A stretch of DNA of 64,000 nucleotides from positions 53,985 through 117,984 of the forward strand of contig JOKI01000019.1 in assembly GCA_000722615.1 (NCBI GenBank), read 5' to 3'. The stretch's first letter is position 1. The number at the start of each line of letters is the position of its first letter. Origin of the DNA: Pseudorhizobium pelagicum. Lineage in GTDB: Bacteria > Pseudomonadota > Alphaproteobacteria > Rhizobiales > Rhizobiaceae. The notes under the pieces were generated by a model. That model saw only the letters and a list, made by a program, of their open reading frames with translations, searched no databases and had not been told where the DNA came from. The translations under genes and the position numbers were made by a program. Positions 1-9,840 of the stretch are shown here, in pieces.

Positions 1-19
1 GTAATTGCCGATATGTGCG

Positions 20-119
20 GCGGGAGGTTGGTGGTGGACGAGCCACTCGCCAACCGGGTCAGGTCCGGAAGGAAGCAGCCCTAACGAGCCCGGCACGGGT
101 CACCGTGCCAGCCTCCCAC
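20..119 (+). ncRNA. ffs: Small bacterial signal recognition particle RNA
   Basis: This RNA pairs with Ffh to form the signal recognition particle, which targets nascent membrane proteins. The diagnostic apical domain is present: GGTCAGGTCCGGAAGG near 58-73, followed by AGCAGCCC. The ends close into a stem: GGGAGGTTGG at 22-31 pairs with CCAGCCTCCC at 108-117 with one G-U pair. The length of about 100 nt fits the small SRP RNA class, and its place just upstream of dnaX is usual in Alphaproteobacteria. The exact ends are inferred from the closing stem. Confidence 0.93.
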
Positions 120-189
120 CTTCTACCATCTTGGTCAGCTTCCGGTCCGGTCAAGAGGCTGGAACGGCCCGCGCAGGCTGGCAGGACTC

Positions 190-2067
190 ATGAACGATAC
201 CGGCCCCACCTCGACGGCATTTCCACCCCCAGGCAGCGGCTATCGCGTGCTGGCGCGGAAGTACCGCCCCAAGGACTTCTCCGACCTGATGGTCGGCCAG
301 GAGCCGATGGTGCGCACGCTCACCAACGCCTTCGAGACCGGCCGTATCGCGCAGGCCTACATGCTGACCGGCGTTCGCGGTGTCGGCAAGACAACCACCG
401 CCCGCATTCTTGCCCGCGCGCTCAATTACAAGACCGACGACATCGACCGGCCGACGATCGACCTGCGCATCCCTGGCGAACACTGCCAGGCGATCATGGA
501 CGGTCGCCATGTCGACGTCATCGAGATGGACGCCGCCTCGCATACCGGCATCGACGACATCCGCGAGATCATCGAGCAGGTGCGCTACCGTCCGGTTTCG
601 GCGCGCTACAAGGTCTATATCATCGACGAAGTGCACATGCTCTCGACGCAGGCCTTCAATGGCCTCTTGAAGACGCTTGAAGAGCCGCCGGAGCACGTGA
701 AGTTCATCTTCGCGACCACCGAGATCCGCAAGGTGCCGATCACCGTCCTGTCGCGCTGCCAGCGATTCGACCTGCGCCGGATCAGTGCCGCCGACCTCGT
801 CCACCTGTTTTCCACCATCGCCGAGATGGAGGGCATTTCCGCCGAGCCCGAGGCACTGTCGATGATCGCCCGTGCTGCGGAAGGGTCTGCGCGCGACGGC
901 CTGTCGCTGCTCGATCAGGCAATCGCCCACGGCGGCGGCCGTGTCGAGGCGGAGACCGTGCGCGGCATGCTCGGACTTGCAGACCGGGCGCGCATCGTCG
1001 ACCTCTTCGAACATATCGTCCGGGGCGATGTCGCTGCGGTGCTCTCCGAGTTCGCGATCCAGTACCAGGCGGGCGCCAATCCCGTGGTGGTGCTGAGCGA
1101 TCTGGCCGACTTCACGCACCTCGTGACCCGCTTCAAATATATTCCGGAAGCCGCGCAGGACCCCTCGCTGAGCGAAGTCGAGCGCGTGCGCGGCGAGGAA
1201 TTCGCCAATGCGGTGGCGGTCAGCACGCTGTCGCGCATCTGGCAGATGCTGCTGAAGGGCATACCCGAAGCCGAAAATTCGTCTCGCCCCGCCGGCGCCA
1301 CCGAAATGGTGCTGATCCGGTTGAGCCATGCCGCCCATCTTCCGCCACCGGAGGATGCGGCCCGGCGGCTGAGCGACTTCAGCAGTGGCGAGGCCCGCGG
1401 ATCGACGGCACCATCCTCCGGCAACGGCGGCACCCGGGCGCAGCTTGCCGCACCGCCTTCGCTGACGGCACAGCCCATGGCCATGCCTTCGGCGCAACGC
1501 GGCGGCAACGGCGGGCCGACGGCCATGCTGAAGGCTGTTCCGACCCCGGAAGCGCATGCCATGCCGGTTGGTCGCGCCGAGGCCCAGCCCGCCGACAAGC
1601 CGGCACCGAAGGTGCCCGTCAACTCGATCCAGGACATCGTCGACCTCTGCGCAAAGAACCGCGACGCAAAGCTGAAGGCGCTGGTGCGCAATTTCGTGCG
1701 CCTGGTGAAGATCGATCCTGGCCGCCTCGAGATCCGGATGACGGACGGCGGTCCCGGCACATTGCCGGGCGAACTCGGCGTCAAGCTCAAGGAATGGACC
1801 GGCATCCACTGGATCGTCAGCCTCAGCAAGGAAGCGGGCGAACCGACGCTTGTCGAGGCAGATAACTCTGCTCGCGAGGCAAGGCTCACCGATGCCCGGG
1901 CCGATCCGGACGTCGCCGCCATCCTGGCGCAGTTCCCGGGCGCGCGCATCACCGACGTGCGCATCCGGGTGACCGAAGACGAGATCGACGAGGGTGACGT
2001 GGTTGCACCGGCTGCGGCCGAATCCGCCGAGGGGGACATCCTGCCCGGCGACGACATCGAACTGTAA
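190..2067 (+). CDS. dnaX: DNA polymerase III subunit gamma/tau
   Basis: This is the clamp-loader ATPase of the replicative polymerase. The 625-aa product has a RarA/AAA+ core with Walker [10 protein letters not shown] at residues 61-69, Walker B VYIIDEVH around 142-149, sensor FIFATTE at 172-178 and the SRC motif LSRCQRF at 187-193. An Ala/Pro-rich linker follows (about 385-475), then a tau-type C-terminal domain. The usual four-cysteine zinc module between Walker A and B (about residues 78-105) keeps only one Cys (C99). It starts 70 nt downstream of the SRP RNA. I saw no slippery A/AAAG run that would indicate programmed frameshifting to a gamma form. ybaB follows after 14 nt, so the two are probably co-transcribed. 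Confidence 0.96.
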   Translation: MNDTGPTSTAFPPPGSGYRVLARKYRPKDFSDLMVGQEPMVRTLTNAFETGRIAQAYMLTGVRGVGKTTTARILARALNYKTDDIDRPTIDLRIPGEHCQAIMDGRHVDVIEMDAASHTGIDDIREIIEQVRYRPVSARYKVYIIDEVHMLSTQAFNGLLKTLEEPPEHVKFIFATTEIRKVPITVLSRCQRFDLRRISAADLVHLFSTIAEMEGISAEPEALSMIARAAEGSARDGLSLLDQAIAHGGGRVEAETVRGMLGLADRARIVDLFEHIVRGDVAAVLSEFAIQYQAGANPVVVLSDLADFTHLVTRFKYIPEAAQDPSLSEVERVRGEEFANAVAVSTLSRIWQMLLKGIPEAENSSRPAGATEMVLIRLSHAAHLPPPEDAARRLSDFSSGEARGSTAPSSGNGGTRAQLAAPPSLTAQPMAMPSAQRGGNGGPTAMLKAVPTPEAHAMPVGRAEAQPADKPAPKVPVNSIQDIVDLCAKNRDAKLKALVRNFVRLVKIDPGRLEIRMTDGGPGTLPGELGVKLKEWTGIHWIVSLSKEAGEPTLVEADNSAREARLTDARADPDVAAILAQFPGARITDVRIRVTEDEIDEGDVVAPAAAESAEGDILPGDDIEL

Positions 2068-2081
2068 GAGAAGGAATACCG

Positions 2082-2405
2082 ATGCGCGACATCATGGGCA
2101 TGATGGGCAAGGTCAAGGAAATGCAGGCCAAGATGGAGAAGGTGCAGGCAGACATCGCCGCACTCGAAGTCGAAGGCAAATCCGGCGGCGGCCTCGTTGC
2201 CGTACGCCTGAACGGCAAGGGCGAAATGCTCGGCCTCAAGATCGATCCGTCGCTCTTCAAGGAAGACGACGTCGAGATCCTCGAGGACCTCGTGGTCGCG
2301 GCCCATCAGGATGCCAAGGGCAAGGCGGAAACGGCCGCCGCCGAGATGACCAAGGATCTGACAGCCGGCCTGCCGATCCCGCCCGGCATGAAGCTGCCGT
2401 TCTAA
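2082..2405 (+). CDS. ybaB: YbaB/EbfC family nucleoid-associated protein
   Basis: This small DNA-binding protein (107 aa) of the YbaB/EbfC family forms dimeric tweezers on DNA and is commonly encoded between dnaX and recR. The sequence shows the family start ([20 protein letters not shown], a heptad-like amphipathic helix) and the central [14 protein letters not shown] strand region. An AGAGAAGGA Shine-Dalgarno sequence precedes the ATG by a few bases. Here recR follows only after an oppositely oriented MOSC gene, so the dnaX-ybaB-recR order is interrupted. The precise cellular role of the family is not settled. Confidence 0.93.
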   Translation: MRDIMGMMGKVKEMQAKMEKVQADIAALEVEGKSGGGLVAVRLNGKGEMLGLKIDPSLFKEDDVEILEDLVVAAHQDAKGKAETAAAEMTKDLTAGLPIPPGMKLPF

Positions 2406-2412
2406 GATCGCG

Positions 2413-3030
2413 TCAGGCGGCTTCCACCAGGGACCGCAGCCGGCTGGCGATCGGTGCAGCCAGGAAGCGGGCGCGCGCGTCGACCGGCATTTTCCGGCCG
2501 AACGTCGCCAGAATTTCCGGCATCAGCACCCGCTCACCGTCATAGGGCTCGTGGCGGACGGCTTCGCCCGCCGCGAGCATCCCGCCCTGCAGGACGCGGC
2601 AGTAGATGCCGGGACGGCCTGCGGCGGCATACCGCTTGACGAACATCGCATCGCCGATCTTTGCGGCGAAGGTGGCGCAGGGGATGCGGGCGGAACTGGC
2701 TTCCAGCACGACACCCTCAAAGCGGAAGCGGTCCCCCACCGAAACCTCGCGGTTGTCGAGCCCTTCGACAATAAGGTTCTCGCCGAACGAGCCGGGCGGC
2801 AGATCCCGCCCGAGCTCGGCGGCCCACCAGTCCAGCGTCAGTGAGCCCTCCAGCAGGATGGCCTGATCCGGTCCGCCGTGATGCTTGCGGTTGCAGACCG
2901 CATCGCCCACCAGCCCCTCGGCATCCACCACGATCGGCACATTGAGAGCCGTCTTGTTGATCCCGGTCTTGTAGCTCTTGCCAGCGAGCACCTCCGGGCG
3001 CCCGAGACAAATGGCGGTGAGTTTCATCAA
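2413..3030 (-). CDS. MOSC domain-containing protein, YiiM-like
   Basis: MOSC domains bind the molybdenum cofactor or transfer sulfur. This 205-aa protein is the stand-alone YiiM type, linked in other bacteria to reduction of N-hydroxylated compounds. Visible family features are an HGGPDQAI segment near residues 50-57, GSFGENL near 81-87, and the conserved cysteine in IPCATFA around residue 118. It lies convergent to ybaB (7 nt apart) and divergent from recR (52 nt). The substrate here cannot be inferred. The lone conserved Cys supports a catalytic rather than a structural role. Confidence 0.85.
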   Translation of the reverse strand: MMKLTAICLGRPEVLAGKSYKTGINKTALNVPIVVDAEGLVGDAVCNRKHHGGPDQAILLEGSLTLDWWAAELGRDLPPGSFGENLIVEGLDNREVSVGDRFRFEGVVLEASSARIPCATFAAKIGDAMFVKRYAAAGRPGIYCRVLQGGMLAAGEAVRHEPYDGERVLMPEILATFGRKMPVDARARFLAAPIASRLRSLVEAA

Positions 3031-3082
3031 TGTGGCCCTTCCGGCGATTCCGTTCCGGCAAGATATCAGCTAAAAGCCCCGC

Positions 3083-3688
3083 ATGGCAAAACGCGTGACC
3101 GGCCCCGAAATCGAAAAACTCATCCAGCTGCTGGCGAAAGTGCCGGGCCTCGGGCCCCGCTCCGCCCGCCGCGCCGCCCTTCACCTGATCAAGAAGAAGG
3201 AGCAGCTGCTCGGCCCGCTCGGACTGGCGATGGGCGAGGCCTACGAGAAGGTCAAGGTCTGCTCCCGCTGCGGCAACGTCGATACGGTCGATCCCTGCAC
3301 CGTCTGCACCGACACCCGGCGCGACCAGTCGATGATCATCGTCGTCGAGGACGTGTCCGACCTCTGGGCACTGGAACGGGCCGGAGCGATGAACGCCGCC
3401 TACCACGTTCTGGGCGGCACGCTTTCGCCGCTCGACGGCATCGGCCCGGACGACCTGAACATCCGGGGATTGATCGACCGCGTGCAGGAAGGCGGCATCC
3501 GCGAGATCATCATCGCCGTGAACGCCACCGTCGAGGGGCAGACCACAGCCCACTATATAACCGACCAGCTCGCCGGGCTGGAGATCAAGATCACGCGGCT
3601 TGCCCACGGCGTTCCGGTCGGTGGCGAACTCGACTATCTCGACGAGGGAACACTGACGGCTGCGCTGCGCGCCCGAACCGTGATCTGA
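3083..3688 (+). CDS. recR: Recombination mediator protein RecR
   Basis: RecR acts with RecF and RecO to load RecA at single-strand gaps. The 201-aa product has the N-terminal helix-hairpin-helix (about 8-35), a C4 zinc finger with Cys at 60, 63, 72 and 75, and a Toprim domain starting at SMIIVVED (about 83-90). The length matches the family. The start ATG lies in a poor Shine-Dalgarno context (AAAAGCCCCGC), so translation may be weak. It is 52 nt from the divergent MOSC gene and 9 nt upstream of the transglycosylase. Confidence 0.96.
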   Translation: MAKRVTGPEIEKLIQLLAKVPGLGPRSARRAALHLIKKKEQLLGPLGLAMGEAYEKVKVCSRCGNVDTVDPCTVCTDTRRDQSMIIVVEDVSDLWALERAGAMNAAYHVLGGTLSPLDGIGPDDLNIRGLIDRVQEGGIREIIIAVNATVEGQTTAHYITDQLAGLEIKITRLAHGVPVGGELDYLDEGTLTAALRARTVI

Positions 3689-3697
3689 GGAGAAACC

Positions 3698-4936
3698 ATG
3701 AGCAAGCTCACCTGGGCGCTCGCCGCCCTGCTCGCCCTTCTGCCGCCGGCAGCCACGGCCGCTTCCAGGGCGGAGGTGGAAGTCCAGTTCCAGCGATGGA
3801 TCGCCGGCGATATAGCGGCCGAGGCGAAACGGAACGGTATTTCCGACACCACACTGAAGGCCGCATTCAACAGCGTGTCGCTCGACTGGGAGCTGCCGGA
3901 TCTCGTGCCGCCGGGCAGCACACCGCCCCGGCAGCAGGACCAGAGCCAGGCGGAATTCTCCTCACCCGGGGCCTATTTCGCCGAGAACCGGCTGCAGGGA
4001 CTGGCGGCCACCGGCCGCAGCCTCTCGGCCCAGCATGCGGCGACGCTTAGGAGCATCGAGGCGACCTACGGCGTGCCGGGCGAGATCGTCGTGGCGATCT
4101 GGGGCCGCGAGTCCGGTTTCGGCCGGGCGAAACTTCCGCATCCCGCCATCGAGGTGCTGGCGACGAAAGCCTTCATGTCGACGCGCAAGGAGATGTTCCG
4201 CTCGGAGCTGATCGCGGCATTGCACATGATCGAGGGCGGCGACATCTCCGCCGCGCAGATGATGGGGTCCTGGGCGGGCGCTTTGGGCCAGCCGCAATTC
4301 CTGCCCTCCAGCTACCTGAAATACGCCGTGGATTTCGATGGCGATGGCCGCCGCGACATCTGGAACTCGGTGCCCGATTCGCTGGCCTCCATCGCCAACT
4401 ACCTGGCGCAGGAAGGCTGGCAGCGCGGGCGCGACTGGGGCTTCGAAGTTGATATCCCCGCCGGCGTCTCCTGCGCGCAGGAAGGGCCGGATCTGGCCAA
4501 GCCGATCTCCGCCTGGGCCTCCTCGGGCATAGGGCGCGTCTCAGGACGCCCCTTCCCTGACCAGGAGCTGCGTGCCGACGGCATGATGCTGGTGCCCGCC
4601 GGGCGCCACGGCCCGGAGTTCATCGTCACGCCGAACTTCTACGTCATCAAGCAGTACAACAACTCCGACCTCTACGCGCTCTTCATCGGCAATCTCGCCG
4701 ACCGGATCGCCTACGGCAGCGGCGCCTTTCAGGCGACGTGGGGCAATGTCGGCAAGATGCTGCGGTCGGACGTTCTCGCCATGCAGAAGGCGCTCGTTGC
4801 CCAGGGCTATGACGTCGGCACCGTCGATGGGCTGGCGGGCTACAAGACGCGGCGGTCGCTCGGCGACTGGCAGGCAAAGAGCGGCCTGCAGCCGACCTGC
4901 TTCCCCGATGCCTCCCTGAAGGCCCGGCTGAAATAG
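3698..4936 (+). CDS. Lytic murein transglycosylase, MltB family
   Basis: This 412-aa periplasmic enzyme cleaves the MurNAc-GlcNAc bond of peptidoglycan and leaves a 1,6-anhydro end. A Sec signal peptide is clear (MSKLTWALAALLALLPPAATA, cleaved after about residue 22). The catalytic region contains IWGRESGFG (catalytic Glu about residue 138) and the MltB-type GSWAGALGQPQFLPSSY block, followed by the FDGDGRRDIW Asp-rich loop. The C-terminus (about 345-410) is a peptidoglycan-binding repeat. A GAGGAGAAACC Shine-Dalgarno region links it to recR. The soluble MltB form with a C-terminal binding domain is common in rhizobia. Confidence 0.93.
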   Translation: MSKLTWALAALLALLPPAATAASRAEVEVQFQRWIAGDIAAEAKRNGISDTTLKAAFNSVSLDWELPDLVPPGSTPPRQQDQSQAEFSSPGAYFAENRLQGLAATGRSLSAQHAATLRSIEATYGVPGEIVVAIWGRESGFGRAKLPHPAIEVLATKAFMSTRKEMFRSELIAALHMIEGGDISAAQMMGSWAGALGQPQFLPSSYLKYAVDFDGDGRRDIWNSVPDSLASIANYLAQEGWQRGRDWGFEVDIPAGVSCAQEGPDLAKPISAWASSGIGRVSGRPFPDQELRADGMMLVPAGRHGPEFIVTPNFYVIKQYNNSDLYALFIGNLADRIAYGSGAFQATWGNVGKMLRSDVLAMQKALVAQGYDVGTVDGLAGYKTRRSLGDWQAKSGLQPTCFPDASLKARLK

Positions 4937-4941
4937 GTGCC

Positions 4942-6570
4942 TCAGTGCGGATCGATATGCGGCTGATGGAACACGTCGTCGCGGGTTGCCGGAATTGCCT
5001 GCCTCTCGATCATCCGGTGGACGCGCACCTTGTCGCCGCGGTGTAGCGCCAGGATACGGTCCGTCGTTTCCGCATCCGCCTGCGTGCGGCGCTGGTTGTG
5101 CCGGACATATTCCACCCAGGTCGGCACATGATAGGTCTCGGTCCATATCTCGGGGATCTGCAGGTCGCGCATCAGCGCCCAGTTGCGGGCGCCGTCGCGG
5201 AGGCGGATGCGCCGCCGCTCGGCCATCAGCGACAGGAATTCCGGCAGATCCTCGTCGTGGATCTCGTAGTCGATCTGGATCACGATCGGGCCGCTGCGGG
5301 GCTGGATCTCCAGCCCGAGCGCCGGCTCGACGAAGCGGTTCAGCGGGTCGAGGTTCAGTGACTGGAAATCCGGCATCGGCAGGCGCAGGCCGACGGCCGC
5401 GCCGCCGAGCATCAGGAGGCTGGACGCGATCAGGGCCGAGGCGGGGCTGATCGCTTCGGCCCAGGAGCCCCAGAGCCAGCTGCCGGCGGCAATGCCGCCA
5501 AAAGCCGCGGTCTGGTAAAGCGACAGGGCCCGCCCGACCACCCAGCGCGGTGCCGACAGCTGCACCACGGTGTTGAGAAGCGAGAGCGTCACCACCCAGC
5601 AGACGCCGGCCAGAATCAGCGCGAGGAAGGTGACCACATTGCTCGTGCTGATCCCGATCACGGCGGCGCTCAGCGCAAAGCCGGCGAAACTGGTCCGGAC
5701 GATCTCTTCGCTCTTGAGCCACTCCCGGATGCGGGCGTTCAGGAACGCGCCCACGATGCCGCCGACGCCGAAGGCGCCGAACATGATGCCGTAGGTCAGC
5801 GGACCGCCCTGGAGAATGTCGCGGGCGACGATCGGCAGGAGCGCGAGGACCGAACCTGCGGATACGCCGAAGAGGAAGGCGCGCAGGATGACCTTCCCGA
5901 GGTTCGGCGACATCGAGACATAGCGCAGACCGGCAAAGACCGCTCCGGCCAGTCGTTCGCGCGGCAGCGGGTTCTTCGGGAAGTTCGGCTGCCAGCGCAG
6001 GAGCACGTAGATCAGCGAGAAATAGCTGAGCGCGTTGATGGCGAAAGCGGCCGCCGCGCCGGCCGCCGCCACGATGACGCCGCCCAAGGCCGGGCCGACG
6101 CTGCGGGTGATGTTGAAGCCGGCGCTGTTAAGGGAGACGGCCGCCGGAAGGTCGATCCGGGGGACGATATCGCCGACCGAGGCCTGCCAGGAGGGATTGT
6201 GGAGAGCCGTCCCGGTGCCGATCACGAAGGTGAAGCTGAGGAGCAGCCAGGGTGTCAGCCAGCCGGACCAGGCAAAGAAGGCCAGGAGGATCGAGGCCGC
6301 CAGCATCAGGAACTGGGCTGTCAGCATCACTCGACGGCGATCGAAGCTGTCGGCCAGCGCTCCGGAGACGACGGAAAACAGCATGATCGGAAGCGCCGTG
6401 GAGGCCTGTACCAGCGCCACCAGATTTTCCGAAGTCGTCAGCGCCGTCATCATCCAGGCCGCCCCGACAGCCTGGATCAGCCCGCCGAGATTGGAGGCAA
6501 GGCTCGCCAACCACATGTTGCGATAGTTGTGGTGGCGCAGGGGCGCAAAAGGCGATGAGGGGGCAATCAC
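4942..6570 (-). CDS. MFS transporter with C-terminal soluble domain (EntS-like)
   Basis: This 542-aa major facilitator resembles the transmembrane secretion effector/EntS group. About 12 hydrophobic segments span residues 20-405, with the loop ADSFDRRRVM between helices 2 and 3 typical of MFS motif A. After the membrane part there is a roughly 130-residue soluble tail (about 410-542). It contains a beta-alpha-beta-like stretch (GPIVIQIDYEIHDEDLPEFL) resembling the ferredoxin-like domain often fused to this subfamily. It is convergent with the transglycosylase (5 nt) and divergent from rimP. The exported substrate is unknown. Confidence 0.88.
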   Translation of the reverse strand: MIAPSSPFAPLRHHNYRNMWLASLASNLGGLIQAVGAAWMMTALTTSENLVALVQASTALPIMLFSVVSGALADSFDRRRVMLTAQFLMLAASILLAFFAWSGWLTPWLLLSFTFVIGTGTALHNPSWQASVGDIVPRIDLPAAVSLNSAGFNITRSVGPALGGVIVAAAGAAAAFAINALSYFSLIYVLLRWQPNFPKNPLPRERLAGAVFAGLRYVSMSPNLGKVILRAFLFGVSAGSVLALLPIVARDILQGGPLTYGIMFGAFGVGGIVGAFLNARIREWLKSEEIVRTSFAGFALSAAVIGISTSNVVTFLALILAGVCWVVTLSLLNTVVQLSAPRWVVGRALSLYQTAAFGGIAAGSWLWGSWAEAISPASALIASSLLMLGGAAVGLRLPMPDFQSLNLDPLNRFVEPALGLEIQPRSGPIVIQIDYEIHDEDLPEFLSLMAERRRIRLRDGARNWALMRDLQIPEIWTETYHVPTWVEYVRHNQRRTQADAETTDRILALHRGDKVRVHRMIERQAIPATRDDVFHQPHIDPH

Positions 6571-6661
6571 GCGTATTCCAACTCGGCTGCGTCAGTTCGC
6601 TCAGGAGTATAGAGCGGCTCTGCCCGGAAGCCAGCCCGAAGGAGGCTTCGTTACCAAACAC

Positions 6662-6690
6662 TTGCAAACGCCGGGCACAGGGCGTATATG
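6662..6690 (+). promoter_or_regulatory. Predicted housekeeping sigma promoter of the rimP-nusA-infB operon
   Basis: TTGCAA (6662-6667) and TATATG (6685-6690) are separated by exactly 17 nt, a good match to the housekeeping promoter of alphaproteobacteria. The predicted start near 6697 would give a leader of about 110 nt before the rimP ATG. It is the only good promoter I see before this operon. Confidence 0.55.
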
Positions 6691-6717
6691 GCAATCATAT
6701 TCTTGATCGTTTGATGA

Positions 6718-6750
6718 AGGGTGGGGCCTGACCGGGACCCGCTCTTTTTT
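6718..6750 (+). terminator. Attenuator-like intrinsic terminator in the rimP leader
   Basis: An 11-bp GC-rich stem (arms 6718-6728 and 6735-6745, one internal mismatch, two G-U pairs, 6-nt loop) is followed directly by a run of six T. It lies between the predicted promoter and rimP, so it would stop transcripts after about 50 nt unless bypassed. A terminator ahead of a gene set that includes nusA suggests feedback on termination efficiency. That role is inferred. The MFS gene runs the other way, so this is not its terminator. Confidence 0.6.
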
Positions 6751-6805
6751 GTTAGGCGATCGACAAACCACAGGCTCTCCGGAGCCGGAATGTCGGAACC
6801 ACTTC

Positions 6806-7393
6806 ATGTCGCAGACCGAAAAAGAACCGCGCATCATCGTCGAGACCGGCGTCGAGCTCCGAATTGCCGAGATCATCGATCCGGTGATTGCCGACATGGG
6901 CTATCGCCTGGTCCGCGTTCGGCTGCTGAACCAGAACGGCCTGACGCTGCAGGTCATGGCGGAGCGCGACGACTCGACCATGACCGTCGAGGACTGCGAA
7001 AAGGTGTCGATGGCGATTTCGCCTGTTCTCGACGTCGAAGATCCGGTAGATAAGGCCTACCATCTCGAGGTATCATCGCCCGGGATCGACCGGCCGATGG
7101 TGCGCAAGTCCGATTTCACCCGCTGGCATGGCCATATCGTGAAATGCGAGACTTCGATCATGGTCGACAATCGCAAGCGGTTCCGCGGCAAGATTGCCGA
7201 GACGAACGACGAAGGCTTTACGATCGAGCGCGACCAGGTGGCCTACGGCGAAGCGCCGAGCGTCACCATCCCCTTCACGGCGCTTTCGGAGGCCAAGCTG
7301 ATCCTGACGGACGACCTGATCCGGGACGCACTGCGGGCCGACAAGCTCGCCAAGGCCCAGGCCGCCAATCAGAACGGCGAAGACGACGAATAG
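6806..7393 (+). CDS. rimP: Ribosome maturation factor RimP
   Basis: RimP is needed for 30S subunit maturation. The 195-aa product starts at MSQTEKEP. The open frame extends 57 nt upstream, but this ATG precedes the first conserved region ([14 protein letters not shown]) by the usual distance. Family features are the N-terminal alpha/beta domain with YRLVRVRLL and [19 protein letters not shown], then the SPGIDRP motif (about residues 91-97) and an Sm-like C-terminal domain. The C-terminus is a charged tail. It heads the rimP-nusA-ylxR-infB operon with a 59-nt gap to nusA. Confidence 0.94.
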   Translation: MSQTEKEPRIIVETGVELRIAEIIDPVIADMGYRLVRVRLLNQNGLTLQVMAERDDSTMTVEDCEKVSMAISPVLDVEDPVDKAYHLEVSSPGIDRPMVRKSDFTRWHGHIVKCETSIMVDNRKRFRGKIAETNDEGFTIERDQVAYGEAPSVTIPFTALSEAKLILTDDLIRDALRADKLAKAQAANQNGEDDE

Positions 7394-7452
7394 CAATGGA
7401 TTGATCGGCCCGCAGAGGCCGGAAACCTTTCGACTGACGGAGACGAACGACA

Positions 7453-9060
7453 ATGGCAGTGAGTGCAAACCGGCTTGAGCTTCTGCAGATTGCGGATGCA
7501 GTGGCACGCGAAAAGGTCATCGACCGCGAGATCGTGCTGGCTGCAATGGCCGACGCCATCCAGAAGGCGGCGCGCTCCCGCTACGGTTCGGAAACGAACA
7601 TCCGCGCGGACATCAACTCCAAGACCGGCGAGATCCGCCTGCAGCGCCTGCTCGAAGTCGTCGAGCAGGTCGAGGACTACGGCACCCAGATCGCTCTGGA
7701 GCTGGCCCGCGACCGCAACGTCGACGCCAAGCTCGGCGATTTCATCGCCGATCCGCTGCCACCCATGGATTTCGGCCGCATCGCAGCCCAGTCCGCCAAG
7801 CAGGTCATCGTGCAGAAGGTGCGTGAAGCCGAGCGCGATCGCCAGTTCGACGAGTTCAAGGACCGCGTCGGCGAGATCATCAACGGCACCGTCAAGCGCG
7901 TCGAATACGGCAACGTCATCGTCGACCTCGGCCGCGGCGAAGGCATCATCCGTCGCGACGAGATGATCCCGCGCGAGACCATGCGCTACGGCGACCGCGT
8001 GCGTGCCTATGTCTACGACGTGCGCCGCGAACAGCGCGGCCCGCAGATCTTCCTGTCGCGCACCCATCCGCAGTTCATGGTGAAGCTGTTCACCATGGAA
8101 GTGCCGGAAATCTACGACGGCATCATCGAGATCCGCTCGGTTGCCCGCGACCCCGGTTCGCGCGCCAAGATCGCCGTCATCTCCAACGACTCGTCGATCG
8201 ACCCGGTCGGCGCCTGCGTCGGTATGCGCGGCTCCCGCGTCCAGGCCGTCGTCGGCGAACTGCAGGGCGAGAAGATCGACATCATTCCGTGGTCGAACGA
8301 CCCGGCCTCGTTCATCGTCAACGCCCTGCAGCCGGCAGAAGTCGCCAAGGTCGTTCTGGACGAGGATGCCGAGCGCATCGAGGTCGTCGTTCCGGACGAA
8401 CAGCTGTCGCTGGCGATCGGTCGCCGCGGCCAGAACGTGCGCCTTGCCTCGCAGCTCACCGGCTGGGATATCGACATCCTGACGGAAGCGGAAGAATCCG
8501 AGCGCCGCCAGAAGGAATTCAACGAACGCACCAACCTGTTCATGGATGCGCTGGACGTCGACGAGATGGTCGGCCAGGTGCTGGCCTCGGAAGGCTTCGC
8601 GGCCGTCGAGGAGCTGGCCTATGTCGAACTCGACGAGATCGCCTCGATCGAGGGCTTCGACGAGGATACGGCGCAGGAAATCCAGACCCGCGCCCGCGAG
8701 TTCCTGGAGAAGATCGAAGCCGAGATGGATGCCAAGCGCAGGGAACTGGGCGTCATGGATGAATTGCGCCAGATCGACGGCCTGACCGCTCCGATGCTGG
8801 TCGCGCTCGGCGAAGACGGCATCAAGTCGGTGGAAGACTTCGCAGGCTGCGCTGCAGACGACCTGGTCGGCTGGAGCGAGCGCAAGGACGGCGAGACGAA
8901 GAAGTTCGAGGGTCTGTTCTCCAAGTTCGACGTATCGCGCACCGAGGCGGAAACCATGATCGTCCAGGCGCGTTTGATGGCCGGCTGGATCACCGAAGAG
9001 GACCTGGCTGCCGAGCAACCTGAAGAGGTCGAGGAGGCGGAAGCCGTCGTCGAGGAATGA
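7453..9060 (+). CDS. nusA: Transcription termination/antitermination factor NusA
   Basis: NusA binds RNA polymerase and nascent RNA and modulates pausing, termination and antitermination. The 535-aa protein shows the polymerase-binding N-terminal domain (1-130), an S1 domain (about 135-200, [20 protein letters not shown]) and tandem KH domains (about 210-350, including [16 protein letters not shown] and [14 protein letters not shown]). A C-terminal helix-hairpin-helix-rich extension carries acidic repeats. Its stop codon overlaps the ylxR start (ATGATG), which indicates coupled translation. The length is typical of Alphaproteobacteria. Confidence 0.97.
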   Translation: MAVSANRLELLQIADAVAREKVIDREIVLAAMADAIQKAARSRYGSETNIRADINSKTGEIRLQRLLEVVEQVEDYGTQIALELARDRNVDAKLGDFIADPLPPMDFGRIAAQSAKQVIVQKVREAERDRQFDEFKDRVGEIINGTVKRVEYGNVIVDLGRGEGIIRRDEMIPRETMRYGDRVRAYVYDVRREQRGPQIFLSRTHPQFMVKLFTMEVPEIYDGIIEIRSVARDPGSRAKIAVISNDSSIDPVGACVGMRGSRVQAVVGELQGEKIDIIPWSNDPASFIVNALQPAEVAKVVLDEDAERIEVVVPDEQLSLAIGRRGQNVRLASQLTGWDIDILTEAEESERRQKEFNERTNLFMDALDVDEMVGQVLASEGFAAVEELAYVELDEIASIEGFDEDTAQEIQTRAREFLEKIEAEMDAKRRELGVMDELRQIDGLTAPMLVALGEDGIKSVEDFAGCAADDLVGWSERKDGETKKFEGLFSKFDVSRTEAETMIVQARLMAGWITEEDLAAEQPEEVEEAEAVVEE

Positions 9061-9740
9061 TGCCCGAAGGTCAAACGCAGGAGCCGGACGATGATGGGGA
9101 CTTCCCCGTGAACGACCGTACCTGCATCGTCACACGCGAAGCGGAGGCGCCGGAAGGCCTGATCCGCTTCGTGGCCGGCCCTGACGGGCAGGTGGTGCCG
9201 GACCTGAAGCGGCAGCTTCCCGGACGGGGATGCTGGGTCAAGATCGACCGGACGCTCGTCGACCGTGCGGTTCAGCGCAAGATCTTTGCGCGCGCGCTGA
9301 AGCAGGATGTGAAGGCGGACCCGGATCTGGGGGCCCTCGTCGACCGGCTGATTGCGGCCGACCTCGTCGGCATGATGAACATGGCTCGCAAGGCCGGCCA
9401 GTTCGTCAGCGGCGCGACGAAGGTGGATGCCGCAGTTCGCTCGGGTGCCGCGCTGGCCGTCTTCCATGCGGCGGATGCGGCGGCCGACGGTGTCCGCAAG
9501 ATCGACCAGGCGAGAAAGGCCTGGAAGTTCGGCACCGACGCCGAAGAAGACATACCGTCCTTTTCGTTCTTCACGAGCGCGGAAATGGACGACCTGATGG
9601 GCCAGAATGCGTTTATCCATGCCTGCGCGCTTGCAGGGCAGGCGGGTGACGGTGTAGTGAAGCGCGCAACCATGCTCGATAAGTACCGCGGTGTCGGTCA
9701 GTCTGGAGCAGTTGGCGGCGCCCGCCGGCCAAACCTATGA
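9057..9740 (+). CDS. YlxR (DUF448)-L7Ae-like fused RNA-binding protein
   Basis: This 227-aa protein joins two small RNA-binding modules that are separate genes (ylxR and ylxQ) in Firmicutes. Residues about 20-95 are the YlxR/DUF448 domain: RTCIVTRE, then PGRGCWVKIDR. Residues about 105-190 resemble an L7Ae/L30e-like fold (GMMNMARKAGQFVSGATKVDAA). It overlaps nusA by 4 nt and sits before infB, so it belongs to the translation/transcription operon. The first ATG used overlaps nusA; a second start at residue 2 is equally possible. The exact function is unknown. Confidence 0.88.
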   Translation: MMPEGQTQEPDDDGDFPVNDRTCIVTREAEAPEGLIRFVAGPDGQVVPDLKRQLPGRGCWVKIDRTLVDRAVQRKIFARALKQDVKADPDLGALVDRLIAADLVGMMNMARKAGQFVSGATKVDAAVRSGAALAVFHAADAAADGVRKIDQARKAWKFGTDAEEDIPSFSFFTSAEMDDLMGQNAFIHACALAGQAGDGVVKRATMLDKYRGVGQSGAVGGARRPNL

Positions 9741-9840
9741 CGCGGCCACCGGCACCAGCCGGCCGCCGTACCGAGAGACATGAATTGATAGACGAGGTCT
9801 GATGTCGCCATCCGTCCTCGTTCGAAGGAACAGGAACGGA

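Noticed and set aside
151-1809. Long open frame antisense to dnaX
   Set aside because: It has no conserved motif and lies wholly opposite a certain gene.
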